64,000 nucleotides of DNA from contig OZ037858.1 in assembly GCA_964035575.1 (NCBI GenBank), positions 310,001 to 374,000 of the forward strand, in the 5' to 3' direction. How positions within the stretch are numbered: position 1 is the stretch's first letter; every line of letters starts with the position of its first letter. Shown piece after piece: positions 11,301 through 20,442 of the stretch. Under the pieces are notes generated by a model that was given only the letters and a program-made list of their open reading frames with translations, ran no database searches and had not been told where the DNA came from. A program made the translations under genes and the position numbers. This DNA comes from Rhynchopus sp. YZ270_cl-10. Taxonomy: Eukaryota; Euglenozoa; Diplonemea; Diplonemida; Diplonemidae.

Positions 11301-11752
11301 AGGCTTTTGAATTCTTCGACATCGACGGTCCCGCTTTCATTGGTATCGAACATTTTGAATGCAAGCGCAAATCTGTCTTGGGAGTTTGTCAGGAAAAGCA
11401 TGAAGAGAGAGAATTCTGCAAAGGAAAGGAAACCGTCTCCGTTGGCGTCGACAACACTAAAAAGCTCTTCTAGGTCGCGGATGACGGAGGGTTTGATCTG
11501 TTGGTTGGGGTTCTTTGCGCAGAGAAGGGCACGGACAAAGTCTTCGCTGGTCATACTGCTTCTGCCCTTAGAGTTCACCCCGGTCGCATAGTGGTTGTAT
11601 CGCCTCCGCAATGTCGTCAAGTAAAACGGCATCAAATAGTCGGGCACGTCCTTCGGTTTGCACAACACCTCCCTCTGCCCAAAACTGCTCCCCCCAGCAA
11701 ACCCCATCAACAGACCCACACCAAGACGCACACTGGGTTGTCGCCATGCCAT
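8305..11752 (-). CDS. MICU-type mitochondrial calcium uptake regulator, 3 exons
   Basis: EF-hand protein of the MICU family, which gates the mitochondrial calcium uniporter from the intermembrane space. My model joins exons 11752-10803, 8567-8484 and 8383-8305 (370 aa). The N-terminus is basic then glycine/hydrophobic, as in a targeting and membrane-anchor segment. EF-hand loops start near residue 102 (DANGDGFLSFAE) and 136 (DTNESGTVDVEE), a divergent one near 220, and a canonical last one DRDRDGSLEYDE around residue 318. That last loop is split: its first codons end exon 1 and the rest lies in exon 2. Exon 3 gives the typical MICU tail of a short helix (LFRRLQHCVERSW). Introns start GTATGG and GTATGT and phases match. 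Intron 1 (2235 bp) holds a hAT-like MITE, a family I repeat and the giant-satellite element. Confidence 0.88.
8598..9037. mobile_element. hAT-like MITE (440 bp) with 8-bp TSD
   Basis: Left end CAGCCCCTCCGCTAC, right end complement CAGGGGCTCCGCTAC, with a second inner inverted pair AGTTCTGTTGCG at 8631-8642 and 9004-9015. Flanked by an exact 8-bp direct repeat GTGTATTT (8590-8597 and 9038-9045). It lacks a transposase and sits in intron 1 of the MICU gene. The inner AGTTCTGTTG motif and CTCCGCTA terminus link it to the element at 56239. Confidence 0.9.
9058..9107. repeat. short dispersed repeat, family I
   Basis: Plus-strand AAAACTTGGTTGCATTGGTG then CAGACACCCGAGGATGAGCT. Lies in MICU intron 1 between the MITE and the satellite element. 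Confidence 0.8.
9413..9498. repeat. diverged relative of the 46852/47113 tandem unit
   Basis: Plus-strand ATTTGCATTTCCGAAATCCG...CAGTGGTGGGGTCAATTTG aligns by eye with the start of the 261-bp tandem unit at 46852 (ATTTGCATTTTTGGGATCCG...CAGTGGTGGGGTCAATCTG). Confidence 0.6.
9499..9993. repeat. minisatellite, (CAGTATACA) x 55
   Basis: An uninterrupted array of exactly 55 copies of the 9-mer CAGTATACA as printed, ending in a partial CAG. Because 9 is a multiple of 3 it gives long artificial reading frames in all six frames; none is a gene. Confidence 0.97.
10006..10445. repeat. minisatellite, (AGTAC) x 88
   Basis: An uninterrupted array of exactly 88 copies of the 5-mer AGTAC (CAGTA), separated from the 9-mer array by about 12 bp. 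CAGTATACA can be seen as CAGTA plus TACA, so the arrays may be related. GTAC is palindromic, so each unit can pair with its neighbours. Confidence 0.97.
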
Positions 11753-11996
11753 TTTTTTTAGATTTTTTTTAAATAGAAGAATCTAAAGTAAACTTTAGAC
11801 CCAAAAAATGTGTGCTGAAATAATGTGGGGGCAGTAGAAACAGATGGAGGAGGAGGAGGAAAAATGTTGATTTTTTTTATCTACGTTTTACTGTTTTTTT
11901 GTTCGAAATACGGTTGGGCACGTTAGTGCTTTGTATTTGGGGGTGTTGTGGAAAATTTCGTTCTTAAAAAAAATGGAAGAAAAGAGGTAAGAAAGT

Positions 11997-14900
11997 TCAG
12001 GTAAATGCTGTCTGGATTTTTTTATTTTCTGCTGTACCTGGGCGTGCCCAGGAGGGTTTGGAGTTCCCGCAGATCGCAGCTTGGAAGGTCAGCGCGCGGT
12101 GGGCAACAAACTTCTTTCGTTTGAGCATCCACAGCGACGTTTCCTCCTTCTCACTATCCGCAGCACTTTGCTGCGGCCCTGCTCGGGGCAATGGGTGCAG
12201 CCGCTTTTTTGCGGCAGGTGGCTCTCTAATAAAATTAGTCTTAGATACTGGAGTAAAATCACAACCCCCGTCACTGACATTCGCAAAGAGAGGTTGCTCT
12301 GCAAGGAAGCCTGCCTCTATTGGGTTCATCCCACGCGACTGCTTTGCAGCGTCCAGCAATGTTGCTGCCTCTTTTGGGTGCGTATTACTGATATGCCCCA
12401 CTGCATCCAACACCTTAGAGAGGGTCTCTTCTCGAGATCGCAGAATATTGTCTTTACGTCGTCGTAGCTTGAAGAGGAGCAACCCGGAGTACATTTCAAG
12501 GGTACGGTACATCTTGAACTTTTCTAATAAAACGCGACGGTCTACCTTCTGTTTTTGCAGAGCCCGCTCTTCGGTTGGAAGCTGTACCGAGGTCTGTCCA
12601 AACGCAGCGTACTCCTTCTGCAGTGTCAACAACGACGTCATCTCCAACTTCACCAACGCAGACAACTCCAACAAATCTAAATACTCTATCGCCCCTTCGA
12701 ACCCCACATACTCCTTGTGGATATGAGAGATCAACTGCCGTTTTGCCTCTTCACTGAGATCTGCTGTCGCACTCTTTGCTGTTGGTTGTACAACAGGCTG
12801 TCGTGGTGTGAACATACCCGACGCAGAGAGAACGTCCGGAGTCAACGCTACGGCTTCAGGGGTAGCAAGCTGGCGGGTCTTCGCCTTCTGTGCGAGGACG
12901 GAGACGAAGGGCATGTTGCGGGTCTTCTGGCGGAGACGGTCCTTCAGGGTGCCTCCACCGCCGCCGCCGCCTCCCGTCACCTTCGAGACCTTAGAGGCGT
13001 CGTCTGCTAGCGACGGTGCGGTCGAGCTTTTGGTCGAAGCAGAGCTCTTCCTAGACATGGCAGCGGACACCCGCGAAGCCTCCTTCCGCATTGCCACCTG
13101 TGTCAAACACGAATGAACAGTCTTCGTCAACAACGGTGTCGCCTCATAAGCCCCCAAAGCCCACTGCTGTTTCAAAGAGTCGCGCACATTGTTCGGAACA
13201 AACGACAAAAACGTCGTAAACTCTGGGATCCTCGCCAACACCTCTCGAAACGGAATTTTCAAAATCGACGTAACAAAAGCGTCTGTCACAGGAAAGGGCA
13301 CTTCGATGCGTGGCCCTGTAGCGTGGCGGGGTGATCCTGCTGCAAGCGCAAGACGTTTGAATCCTGCCTTTGCAGAAGACGATGCGGTGGGGGAGGCTTC
13401 GGCATCGGCATCGGGAGCAGGGACAAGGGGAGGAGGTACAGCCATGGGCGGTGCGTCGTGGGTACTCCCCTCCTGGCTGCCCTCTGTTCCTATAGACAGT
13501 GCAGGCGGTGGCCGCGTGGTTGTCACCTCACTGTGCTGTGCTGTGTCTGTCTGTTTTGGTTCTATGACCTGCAAAGTTGGTGTCGCTGCCACTACCGGCG
13601 CCCCCCCAGCACCACACTCACTCACCGCAGGCTGGCCGGGCTCCGCAACCGGGACGACAACGTTGTTCACCACCTCTACACCTACCTCCACTGCCACCTC
13701 ACCCTTCGGTTGCTTGCTATCAGCTATGGTGGCCACCGGCTGCGCTACACTGCCCCCTTCTTCTGCTTCAGGTAGACTCTTCTGGGGGACCACCACCGGC
13801 ACCGGCACCGCCACCGCCACCGGCACCGCCACCTCCCCCACCTCCGGATCTCCAGGCAACTGAACACGCTCAACCGGCACTGCAACAGGCACAGCCGGGA
13901 CCGCCACAACCGCTTCCTGAACCTCTTTCACCACCGGGGGCTTCCCTTCCGGCACTGCAGAACTTTGAACACTGCTGGGCTGGGCTTTCTCTACCCCTAC
14001 ATTCTTCTTCTCCTCCACAGACACCTCCACCCCCACCGGTACCTCCACCGCAACAACGGGTTTCACAATCTCTTCTTTTGCGGGAATCTTCTGCACTGTT
14101 GCATTTGGGGCTTCGATTTCGATGTCAACTTCTAAGACGCCGAGGGGCTCTTCTGGGACGGGGAGGGAGAGGGCAACGGGGAGCTCGACTTGGGTGGTGT
14201 GTGAGGAGCGTGAGGCTACGTCGCTTGCGGCAGTGCTGCCGCGTGGTAGGCTGTCGGCTTTGGAGCTGCCGCCGCTGTTGCTCTGCTCGACAACGTCGCA
14301 GCTCTCCTTGAAGGCACCGAGGAGCTCTTCCATGGTGCCTTCGTTGTGCTGCTGCATGAGGTCCTGCATCTTCTGCCGTGCTGCCTCTTCGTTGAGAGAG
14401 CTTAGCTGGTCGTCTGTCAGAAAATGCACCAAATAGTTCGCTGGAAGCTTTCCAGAAGCCAGCGCCTCCATCACCAAAAACTCTAAGGGCGCGGTCTCCT
14501 CGCCCGTCTCATTCCGTAGCAGCATCTGGTCAATGACAATGCGTTTCATGACATCGTACGAAGACTCGCCTGCACCGCCGCGTAGCCCGTGAATGATAGA
14601 GTTGATGTCGTCGTCAGGGTCTTCTCCGGTCGCCTCTGTGCACATCAGATGCTGTTCCTTGAAGACACGGTACTCCGCTATCAGGCTTGCCTGGGCTTCC
14701 TTTAGGAGACGTAGGTTGGAGCGTGAGTCTTCGAGGGTCATCTTCATGTTGTCGAGGTTCCGTTTTAAACGAACGTTATCGTCTACTATCACCTGCACAT
14801 CCACACCATCATCCGATATCTCTGACGCAACGCTGCTCCGTCGTGAGTCTGCACTATGGTGAGATACATCAGAAGCGAAGGGCATGTCTGGTTGGATCGA

Positions 14901-16823
14901 GCAACGGCTGTGTGGAACGCTCGGGGAGCGTGCGTTTTTGGTACTCCCATCAGGACGACCAGTAGAAAGACGGCCTTTACCTCGCAGGGCAACACGGAGA
15001 CCCGGTGTAGGGGTGCTCTTAATCTCATGCCGAAGCCGTTCTATTTGCAGCTCTAGGTCGCTGATCTGCTGTTCGAGGGTGCCGATTTTGTCTGTGAGAG
15101 ATTCGTTTTCTTGCTCAGATTCTTCTATATCGGTGCGCAGCACCGCAACAAGCTCTTCTGAGGTTCGCAATGCATCACTGAGCTTCACCTCTTTGTCAGT
15201 ACGGTGCGAGTTTGCGTCGGTCAGCTCGTCCAGGAGGGAGCTGACTTTGTCTTGGAGAGCGGAGTTTTCTTCGCGAAGTGCGTGCACCTCTTCGTCCACG
15301 GCATCTGCAACACCAAAGTCTTCTGAATCATGCGGCACAATCCCTGCCGACTCAACAGAAGGCGCAGGCTCAGGCTTCTCCTCCACCTCCTCCACCTCCA
15401 CTTCCTCCTCAGGCTCCTCTGTCGGTGTAGGTGTCGGCTCTCTTGTTGCCTCGTGCAACTGTTCCGACAGATCCTTCACCTGCAGCTCCAATTCCTCTAT
15501 GATAGTCCCCTTCTGTTCCACCTCTTCCCTTAATTGGTCTACAATTTGTGTTCGGGCGCGGGCGTTGTTAGAGGTGCGTCTCTCGGAGCGAGCATTGCGT
15601 GGTTTGAGTGAGCGGGGTTTTACGTCCTCCTTTGTAACGTCCTTTTTGAGAGATTGAGAAGACCCTGCAGCCCGCGGTGAAGTGTGTTGTGATGTGGCGG
15701 TGTGCTCGTCGTCGTCCTCTTCTTCTTCGTCTTCTTCTTCCTCAACGTCATCTTTTTCAGGCTGCGGCATTGTCATATCTTCAAGGGACCACCGCTTCTC
15801 CAACTCTTCTCGCAAACTGAGGATATGATGTCTGCACGACTCTAACTCCTTTTTGAGAGTCTGCACTTGATGACTCTTTTCAAGAACCTGTTTCTTGCAC
15901 AACGCAAGCTCTTCTGTAAGGATTTCTTCAACCGACGGCGGAATATCCTCTGGCTCAACAGTTTCGGACCCCGAATCATGAAGGTCGGTATCACCGTATT
16001 CTGTTATTTTTGGTATTTTCTTAGCAACATGAGTTGCAGACACTTGAGACAATTTTGTATCCAAATCTCGAATGCGTTGGCTCTTCAATAACAACTCAGA
16101 GACATATTGTTGACGTACCCGCTCAATCTCCGCCTTAAGCAGGCTATGCGACCCATCCAGTGTAGTTCTCGCATTTGTCATTTCCCGCAACTCTCTTCGT
16201 GTAATTTCAAGCTTTTCCTGCAACTCCGCTACCAACACCCCTTGCTTCTCCCATAGCGTTTTGTAGTCTAGGGAACGTTCGCCGTTGCAGGTTACGTAGT
16301 GCGTTTTGGTGACAGAGTAGCGTAGTCGTGTTTCTTCATAGAGACAGCGGAATAGAGAATCTATGTACGCCTTCTTCGGTCCAACCCCACCCCGGCCGTA
16401 CCCAGGATGTGGTTCTTTGTCGGAAACCCAAGAAACCTTCTGTTCTAGAGTAGCAATCGAACTGATTTCATCCGCCTGAAGAAAAATATTGAGATTCGAC
16501 AGAAGCTTCACCTTCAGCGCCTCGAGGTTGAGCGTAACGTGGTCGGTCAGTTCCTTGACGGCTGCCTTCGCAGCTTTGACAACCTGCTGTTTTTGATCGG
16601 AGATGGTTTCTTGCAACTTTGCAACGGTTTTGTCTTTTTTCTCGATCTCCATTTGCTGGATCCGTATCATTTCCATTGTATCGTCCGTTTCCCCTGCAAG
16701 ATTCTCATGCAGACGATGGTAGTAATCATCAGGGAGCTTCTCGACAAAGAACTCCTCTTCCCTTTGAACAGAAGAAAGCTGCATTGCTGGCACATATGGG
16801 ACATCTTCAGGAATGTCATCCAT
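11997..16823 (-). CDS. very large coiled-coil protein, probable cytoskeletal protein
   Basis: A single open frame of 1608 aa; ATG at 16823 is the first in frame. Heptad-rich segments lie at roughly residues 45-80, 185-260, 300-350, 430-470, 520-610 and 700-740, broken by acidic runs (EEEEDEEEEDDDE near 380). A low-complexity part rich in Pro, Val, Ala and Glu follows (about 920-1150). The C-terminal 400 residues are more globular. Within them, the stretch VTSILKIPFREVLARIP resembles a stretch in the next gene upstream (17282-18946). Length and pattern fit a flagellar or cytoskeletal scaffold, but I recognise no named family. No internal intron is needed. Possible pyrimidine/AG acceptor sequence (CATCTTTTACATCTG side) lies upstream. 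Confidence 0.85.
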   Translation of the reverse strand: MDDIPEDVPYVPAMQLSSVQREEEFFVEKLPDDYYHRLHENLAGETDDTMEMIRIQQMEIEKKDKTVAKLQETISDQKQQVVKAAKAAVKELTDHVTLNLEALKVKLLSNLNIFLQADEISSIATLEQKVSWVSDKEPHPGYGRGGVGPKKAYIDSLFRCLYEETRLRYSVTKTHYVTCNGERSLDYKTLWEKQGVLVAELQEKLEITRRELREMTNARTTLDGSHSLLKAEIERVRQQYVSELLLKSQRIRDLDTKLSQVSATHVAKKIPKITEYGDTDLHDSGSETVEPEDIPPSVEEILTEELALCKKQVLEKSHQVQTLKKELESCRHHILSLREELEKRWSLEDMTMPQPEKDDVEEEEDEEEEDDDEHTATSQHTSPRAAGSSQSLKKDVTKEDVKPRSLKPRNARSERRTSNNARARTQIVDQLREEVEQKGTIIEELELQVKDLSEQLHEATREPTPTPTEEPEEEVEVEEVEEKPEPAPSVESAGIVPHDSEDFGVADAVDEEVHALREENSALQDKVSSLLDELTDANSHRTDKEVKLSDALRTSEELVAVLRTDIEESEQENESLTDKIGTLEQQISDLELQIERLRHEIKSTPTPGLRVALRGKGRLSTGRPDGSTKNARSPSVPHSRCSIQPDMPFASDVSHHSADSRRSSVASEISDDGVDVQVIVDDNVRLKRNLDNMKMTLEDSRSNLRLLKEAQASLIAEYRVFKEQHLMCTEATGEDPDDDINSIIHGLRGGAGESSYDVMKRIVIDQMLLRNETGEETAPLEFLVMEALASGKLPANYLVHFLTDDQLSSLNEEAARQKMQDLMQQHNEGTMEELLGAFKESCDVVEQSNSGGSSKADSLPRGSTAASDVASRSSHTTQVELPVALSLPVPEEPLGVLEVDIEIEAPNATVQKIPAKEEIVKPVVAVEVPVGVEVSVEEKKNVGVEKAQPSSVQSSAVPEGKPPVVKEVQEAVVAVPAVPVAVPVERVQLPGDPEVGEVAVPVAVAVPVPVVVPQKSLPEAEEGGSVAQPVATIADSKQPKGEVAVEVGVEVVNNVVVPVAEPGQPAVSECGAGGAPVVAATPTLQVIEPKQTDTAQHSEVTTTRPPPALSIGTEGSQEGSTHDAPPMAVPPPLVPAPDADAEASPTASSSAKAGFKRLALAAGSPRHATGPRIEVPFPVTDAFVTSILKIPFREVLARIPEFTTFLSFVPNNVRDSLKQQWALGAYEATPLLTKTVHSCLTQVAMRKEASRVSAAMSRKSSASTKSSTAPSLADDASKVSKVTGGGGGGGGTLKDRLRQKTRNMPFVSVLAQKAKTRQLATPEAVALTPDVLSASGMFTPRQPVVQPTAKSATADLSEEAKRQLISHIHKEYVGFEGAIEYLDLLELSALVKLEMTSLLTLQKEYAAFGQTSVQLPTEERALQKQKVDRRVLLEKFKMYRTLEMYSGLLLFKLRRRKDNILRSREETLSKVLDAVGHISNTHPKEAATLLDAAKQSRGMNPIEAGFLAEQPLFANVSDGGCDFTPVSKTNFIREPPAAKKRLHPLPRAGPQQSAADSEKEETSLWMLKRKKFVAHRALTFQAAICGNSKPSWARPGTAENKKIQTAFT

Positions 16824-17281
16824 CTTTTACATCTGAAAAAAAAAAAAATTAGAGGGAAAGGAAGGGGAGGGAGGGAGAGAGGAGAAAAAGGGAGATAAAT
16901 ATTTCTTTTTTTCGGTACAGATACACTACAAAAGACAAGAAATAAAGGATGCTCTCGTTACCTTAAAAAAATACCTTTTGAAAAAAACCCCCAAAGGAGT
17001 GACGCTTAATGAGGAAAATGTGTACAAAAAAAAATTGGCTATTTTTGAGTAGAATTTTGGGCAACCTTTTTGGGGAAGAGTTAGGGTTCATATGGAGAGA
17101 GAATTTTCGTGGATGAATTTTTTTTTTCCACAAAATCAAAGAGGTTATAAAGGGAAAGGTTAATAAGATGCACCAAAGCTTGGACACCTTCTATACATTG
17201 CTTACAACAAAGTAAGAGACGGATTCACCTCGCCCCCAAAAAAAAAAATTACCATTTTTCACACTATCTTTGCTTTTCTCC
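16824..17281. other. intergenic spacer
   Basis: No gene. Poly(A)/purine-rich on the plus strand; a partial family II-like string (GGATGCTCTCGTTACCTTA) sits at about 16948-16966. Confidence 0.6.
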
Positions 17282-18946
17282 CTAACACCCATATCGCAGT
17301 GGTCTTGGTGAGCCATACGGCGGAGGAGTAGGGTACCCCTTTGAAGATCTGCGAGACGGTAATGAGGAAGGATATTTTTTGGGGGATTGTGAACGGGGGC
17401 TAGCCCGGGCGACCCCGATCCCTCCAACCCCTCCACCCATAGGGCTTCCTCTTCTATACGGCTGAGGCGATGCTCGCATCAACGACGGCCTGATCCACGC
17501 TGGGTAGGTGGACCCCGCTATACTAGCTTCGATGCTTCGCACAATATCGAGGGTGTCTTCCTCCACGGCAATGAGGTGGGACGCCATGTGGGAGACATTC
17601 CCGATGTCGCCTGAGAAGCCAACAAGGCGGCGTGGTGGTGGTGAAGCAGGCTGTGGATTGGGTATGTCGACCTTCAGAGTGGCCGCCTGCTCTGCGTTGG
17701 CAGCATCGCTGTCACGAATGCGTTTTTCTAAGCTTGCGATTTCTGAATCAAGATATTTGCGTGCATTCTCTTCTCTCTCCCAGATTAGTCCACGTCTCCC
17801 ATCGGCAGCCTCTTTTGCCATTTTTTCATGAGACAACCGAAGAATTCGGAGTTCATCGTGAAGCGCGCAGGCCTCCTGTTCATGCTTCCTCCGTTCTTCT
17901 CTGACAGCGGTCCATGCGGCCTCTTCCATGCGTCGTACTTCGGTTGCTTGTTGTAGTGTTTCGTAGCGGAATTGTTGTTCTGCGTCCATTTTTTGTTTTT
18001 CAACGTTGATTCGATCGGATTCAACAGAAAGTTCACGTTGTCTGACTTCAAGCTGAGCGACTGTTGTCTCCGCTGTGGTTCTCATTTCTTCGTGCAACGC
18101 TTTGATTGAAGTCTCTGCCGCAATTTGCTGTTCCTTCATCGTTTTCGCGGCCGCTTCCAATGCAGTTCTCTCATCCGCTAACATCTTTCTCTCTTCCGCA
18201 ATCGCACGATGTAAAAGAGAACGTTCCGCATAAAACTCCACACACCCCATCACCCCACACACCCCAGCAGCAATCAACGCTGTACTGTACGCCACCAAAT
18301 CCTCTTCGGACACACCTTCCTCTTCCTCTTCCTCCTCCTCCACCTCCTCCACAACACCGCCTAAACAGGCCACATCAAACACATGAGGTGGCAATGTGTA
18401 CATATACGCTTCCGCATAACTGTACACCAGGGTGGCCCGCGCGAAGGCCTCTTCTTCCCAAGGGGTGGCGTGGAGGAAGGGGTACATAGGGTCTTCTGCA
18501 GGATTTGCATCAGGGTGAATGAAGCTCTGCACCTCGGAGAACGGTAGACGCAGAATATACCCTAGGGTGGTGTCTGGGGAGAGCAGGTCCTCAGATACCC
18601 TGAGAATATGGTTGCGTTTGTGGGTCTCGATTCTGACGATGTCGTGAAACGGATCGGGGGGTGGTATAGAAGAAGGGGTTGCGGGATGGGAACCGACCGC
18701 AGGGCTGTCCGGGGTGCTGCGTTGTGACTGAGAGAGCTTGCTCGCAGTTCTGCTTATAGCTGGGGCAGAGGTCGGAGTTTTCGGTATTTTTGGAGAAGTT
18801 GGTGTGGCCGGCAATGAACCCTGAGCGTCTCCGGCATTTGACCCTTCCTCAGACACGTCCTGCGGCACAACCTCCTCCTTCACATCAGAGGTGCGCAGCA
18901 GAGGGGGTGTCTCTGCAGTATCATCGTTAGAAGGGGTTTCAGGCAT
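17282..18946 (-). CDS. coiled-coil protein, paralogous motif with its neighbour
   Basis: 554 aa from the ATG at 18946. The open frame continues upstream, but that part is a family III repeat, so this ATG is preferred. N-terminal 140 residues are Pro/Ser/Thr-rich and disordered. About residues 150-250 form a folded region containing TLGYILRLPFSEVQSFIH, which resembles VTSILKIPFREVLARIP in the adjacent 1608-aa protein. An acidic run (EEVEEEEEEEEG) follows, then a long coiled coil (about 260-440) and a basic Ser/Pro/Gly-rich tail. Together the two genes look like tandem, strongly diverged relatives. Function unknown; cytoskeletal is a guess from the coiled coil. Confidence 0.8.
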   Translation of the reverse strand: MPETPSNDDTAETPPLLRTSDVKEEVVPQDVSEEGSNAGDAQGSLPATPTSPKIPKTPTSAPAISRTASKLSQSQRSTPDSPAVGSHPATPSSIPPPDPFHDIVRIETHKRNHILRVSEDLLSPDTTLGYILRLPFSEVQSFIHPDANPAEDPMYPFLHATPWEEEAFARATLVYSYAEAYMYTLPPHVFDVACLGGVVEEVEEEEEEEEGVSEEDLVAYSTALIAAGVCGVMGCVEFYAERSLLHRAIAEERKMLADERTALEAAAKTMKEQQIAAETSIKALHEEMRTTAETTVAQLEVRQRELSVESDRINVEKQKMDAEQQFRYETLQQATEVRRMEEAAWTAVREERRKHEQEACALHDELRILRLSHEKMAKEAADGRRGLIWEREENARKYLDSEIASLEKRIRDSDAANAEQAATLKVDIPNPQPASPPPRRLVGFSGDIGNVSHMASHLIAVEEDTLDIVRSIEASIAGSTYPAWIRPSLMRASPQPYRRGSPMGGGVGGIGVARASPRSQSPKKYPSSLPSRRSSKGYPTPPPYGSPRPLRYGC

Positions 18947-18993
18947 ACCGTTTTGTGTACTGTGGTGGTCATGTTTTTTTGGTAAAAAAAAAA

Positions 18994-19080
18994 CCAATAT
19001 ACAAAGCCCTCTCGTGACAGTGTATCTTGGTGGCTGTACCGGGGGTGGACACCCATGCATTTCGTGGTTTACATCTGAAA
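18994..19080. repeat. short dispersed repeat, family III (long copy)
   Basis: Plus-strand ATACAAAGCCCTCTCGTGAC...CGGGGGTGGACACCCATGCA...TTCGTGGTTTACATCTGA. It lies directly upstream of the coiled-coil gene and creates a false N-terminal extension of its frame. Confidence 0.85.
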
Positions 19081-19193
19081 AAAGAAGTGCCATTTTTTGT
19101 GCAAAGGTATGGATTGCTCGGGCGGTTAGTTTTTTTTTAGGGTGAAGTGCTAGCGGGCACTAAAAGATGTACAAAAAAAAAATATAAAAATCG

Positions 19194-20202
19194 TTACGTT
19201 CTCTCACCGACTCCGACGGAGAGGTGCCGTGGGGGCTGTGTGTTGATGACCTCGACGGCGTGCTTGAGGCTCATCTGTGTGACGTATGGTGGCTGTATGC
19301 TTCCCGAGGCAATGAACCGCATGGCTTCGAGGAGAACGTGCGCGAAGACGCCTTCCTTAGTGGGTGCGGCAAGCCACGAGTAGAGGCTGTGGTAGCGCAC
19401 CGCAGAACTCTTCGCAGACAGCAGCTTGTCCAGCGACAGCGTCAAGGAGCTGCTGATGGTCTGCTTGCAGTAGCATGGTATCACCACGGTCCCTCGCACC
19501 GATACACACTGTGTTGACATTTTTTTGAATTTTTCCAAAAAAAAATATACCCCACCCAGATCTTATCCATACCTTCGCCAACTCCAATATATCCGCAGTC
19601 AAAAACGCACAATCCACACCCAACCCCGACGTTTCCTGCAGCAACCCCGCTGCCACCTGCACAGCGTTCTCCGGATCCGCCTGCAGCACCGTCACATTCG
19701 CAGGAACCGGTGTAGGTAGTGGAATTGCCTTTGTCACGAACACCTTTAGGCCAAGAATCGAGGCCACCTGCGCGTAAATGGCTTGCTCTGGACAGGCGGA
19801 GATGAAGATGGTGTCGCCTGGAGTCGTACGCAGCTCCTGGGAAATGAGGAGATGGGCAGACGCAATGAGCCCGAGGAAGGGGAGCAGGACGTACTGGTCC
19901 TTTGTCATCTCCGCGCACGGTGCACAGAGGTGGCTTTCCAGGAGGCTCAGCGTCCCGAGCCCGCCGCAGGGCAGGTCTGGCCCCCGGAGACCCACAAGCC
20001 AGTCGCCCTCCCGCCTATCGCGCACATTCGCACCTTTCCCTACCACACGCCCCACCACGGTGCCCCCCAATGCCCCCCAGCCCCATTCTTCCGGAGCAAT
20101 CCCTGTACACCGTACTTCTACTAAAACCTCGTCAGGGCCTGCTTGTGGGGCGTCTAGTCTTGTTATCGCAACACCTCCACCTTGGCGGATAGCTGTCTGC
20201 AT
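19194..20202 (-). CDS. zinc-independent MDR oxidoreductase (enoyl/quinone reductase-like), 2 exons
   Basis: Medium-chain dehydrogenase/reductase, likely NAD(P)H-dependent quinone or enoyl reductase. Exons 20202-19573 and 19508-19194 join to 314 aa. The intron (64 bp) starts GTATGG, ends ACACAG and is phase 0. The N-terminal part shows the GroES-like fold pattern (DEVLVEVRCTGI, GRVVGKG, GDWLVGLRG). The middle has a Rossmann-type strand (GDTIFISACPEQAIYAQVA), where the usual AxGGVG loop is altered to ACPEQA, so cofactor binding may differ. The second exon restores the family C-terminus, with GTVVIP early and a final ...LKHAVEVINTQPPRHLSV. Zinc ligands of alcohol dehydrogenases are absent. Unspliced, the frame would shift after the lysine at the donor. 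Confidence 0.85.
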
Positions 20203-20442
20203 TGTTCTATGTATACCCTGTTGGTGATATGAATGGAATACTGTTCGATATGACGAGAGAGAGGAAATGGCCTGGAATGCGTAAGGGTTTCGCTGAAGAG
20301 GGGGGGAAGGGAATAAATGGGGGATATCTCTTTTAAAATGAGCCCTTTAAAGCATGGGGGCGAAGCAGATTGTTTGTGGGTATTTGGGTTAGTGGCGATG
20401 AAAGGTGTTTTGTTTTTTTTTGTGAAAATGAGAGATTTTTGG

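Noticed and set aside
13189-14311. Long plus-strand frames opposite the 1608-aa gene
   Set aside because: Pro/Ala/Thr-rich complements of a low-complexity coding region; the minus frame is much longer and runs with its neighbours.
17282-19093. 49-residue N-terminal extension of the 554-aa coiled-coil protein
   Set aside because: It is the translation of a family III repeat plus flanking DNA; the first ATG after it is preferred.
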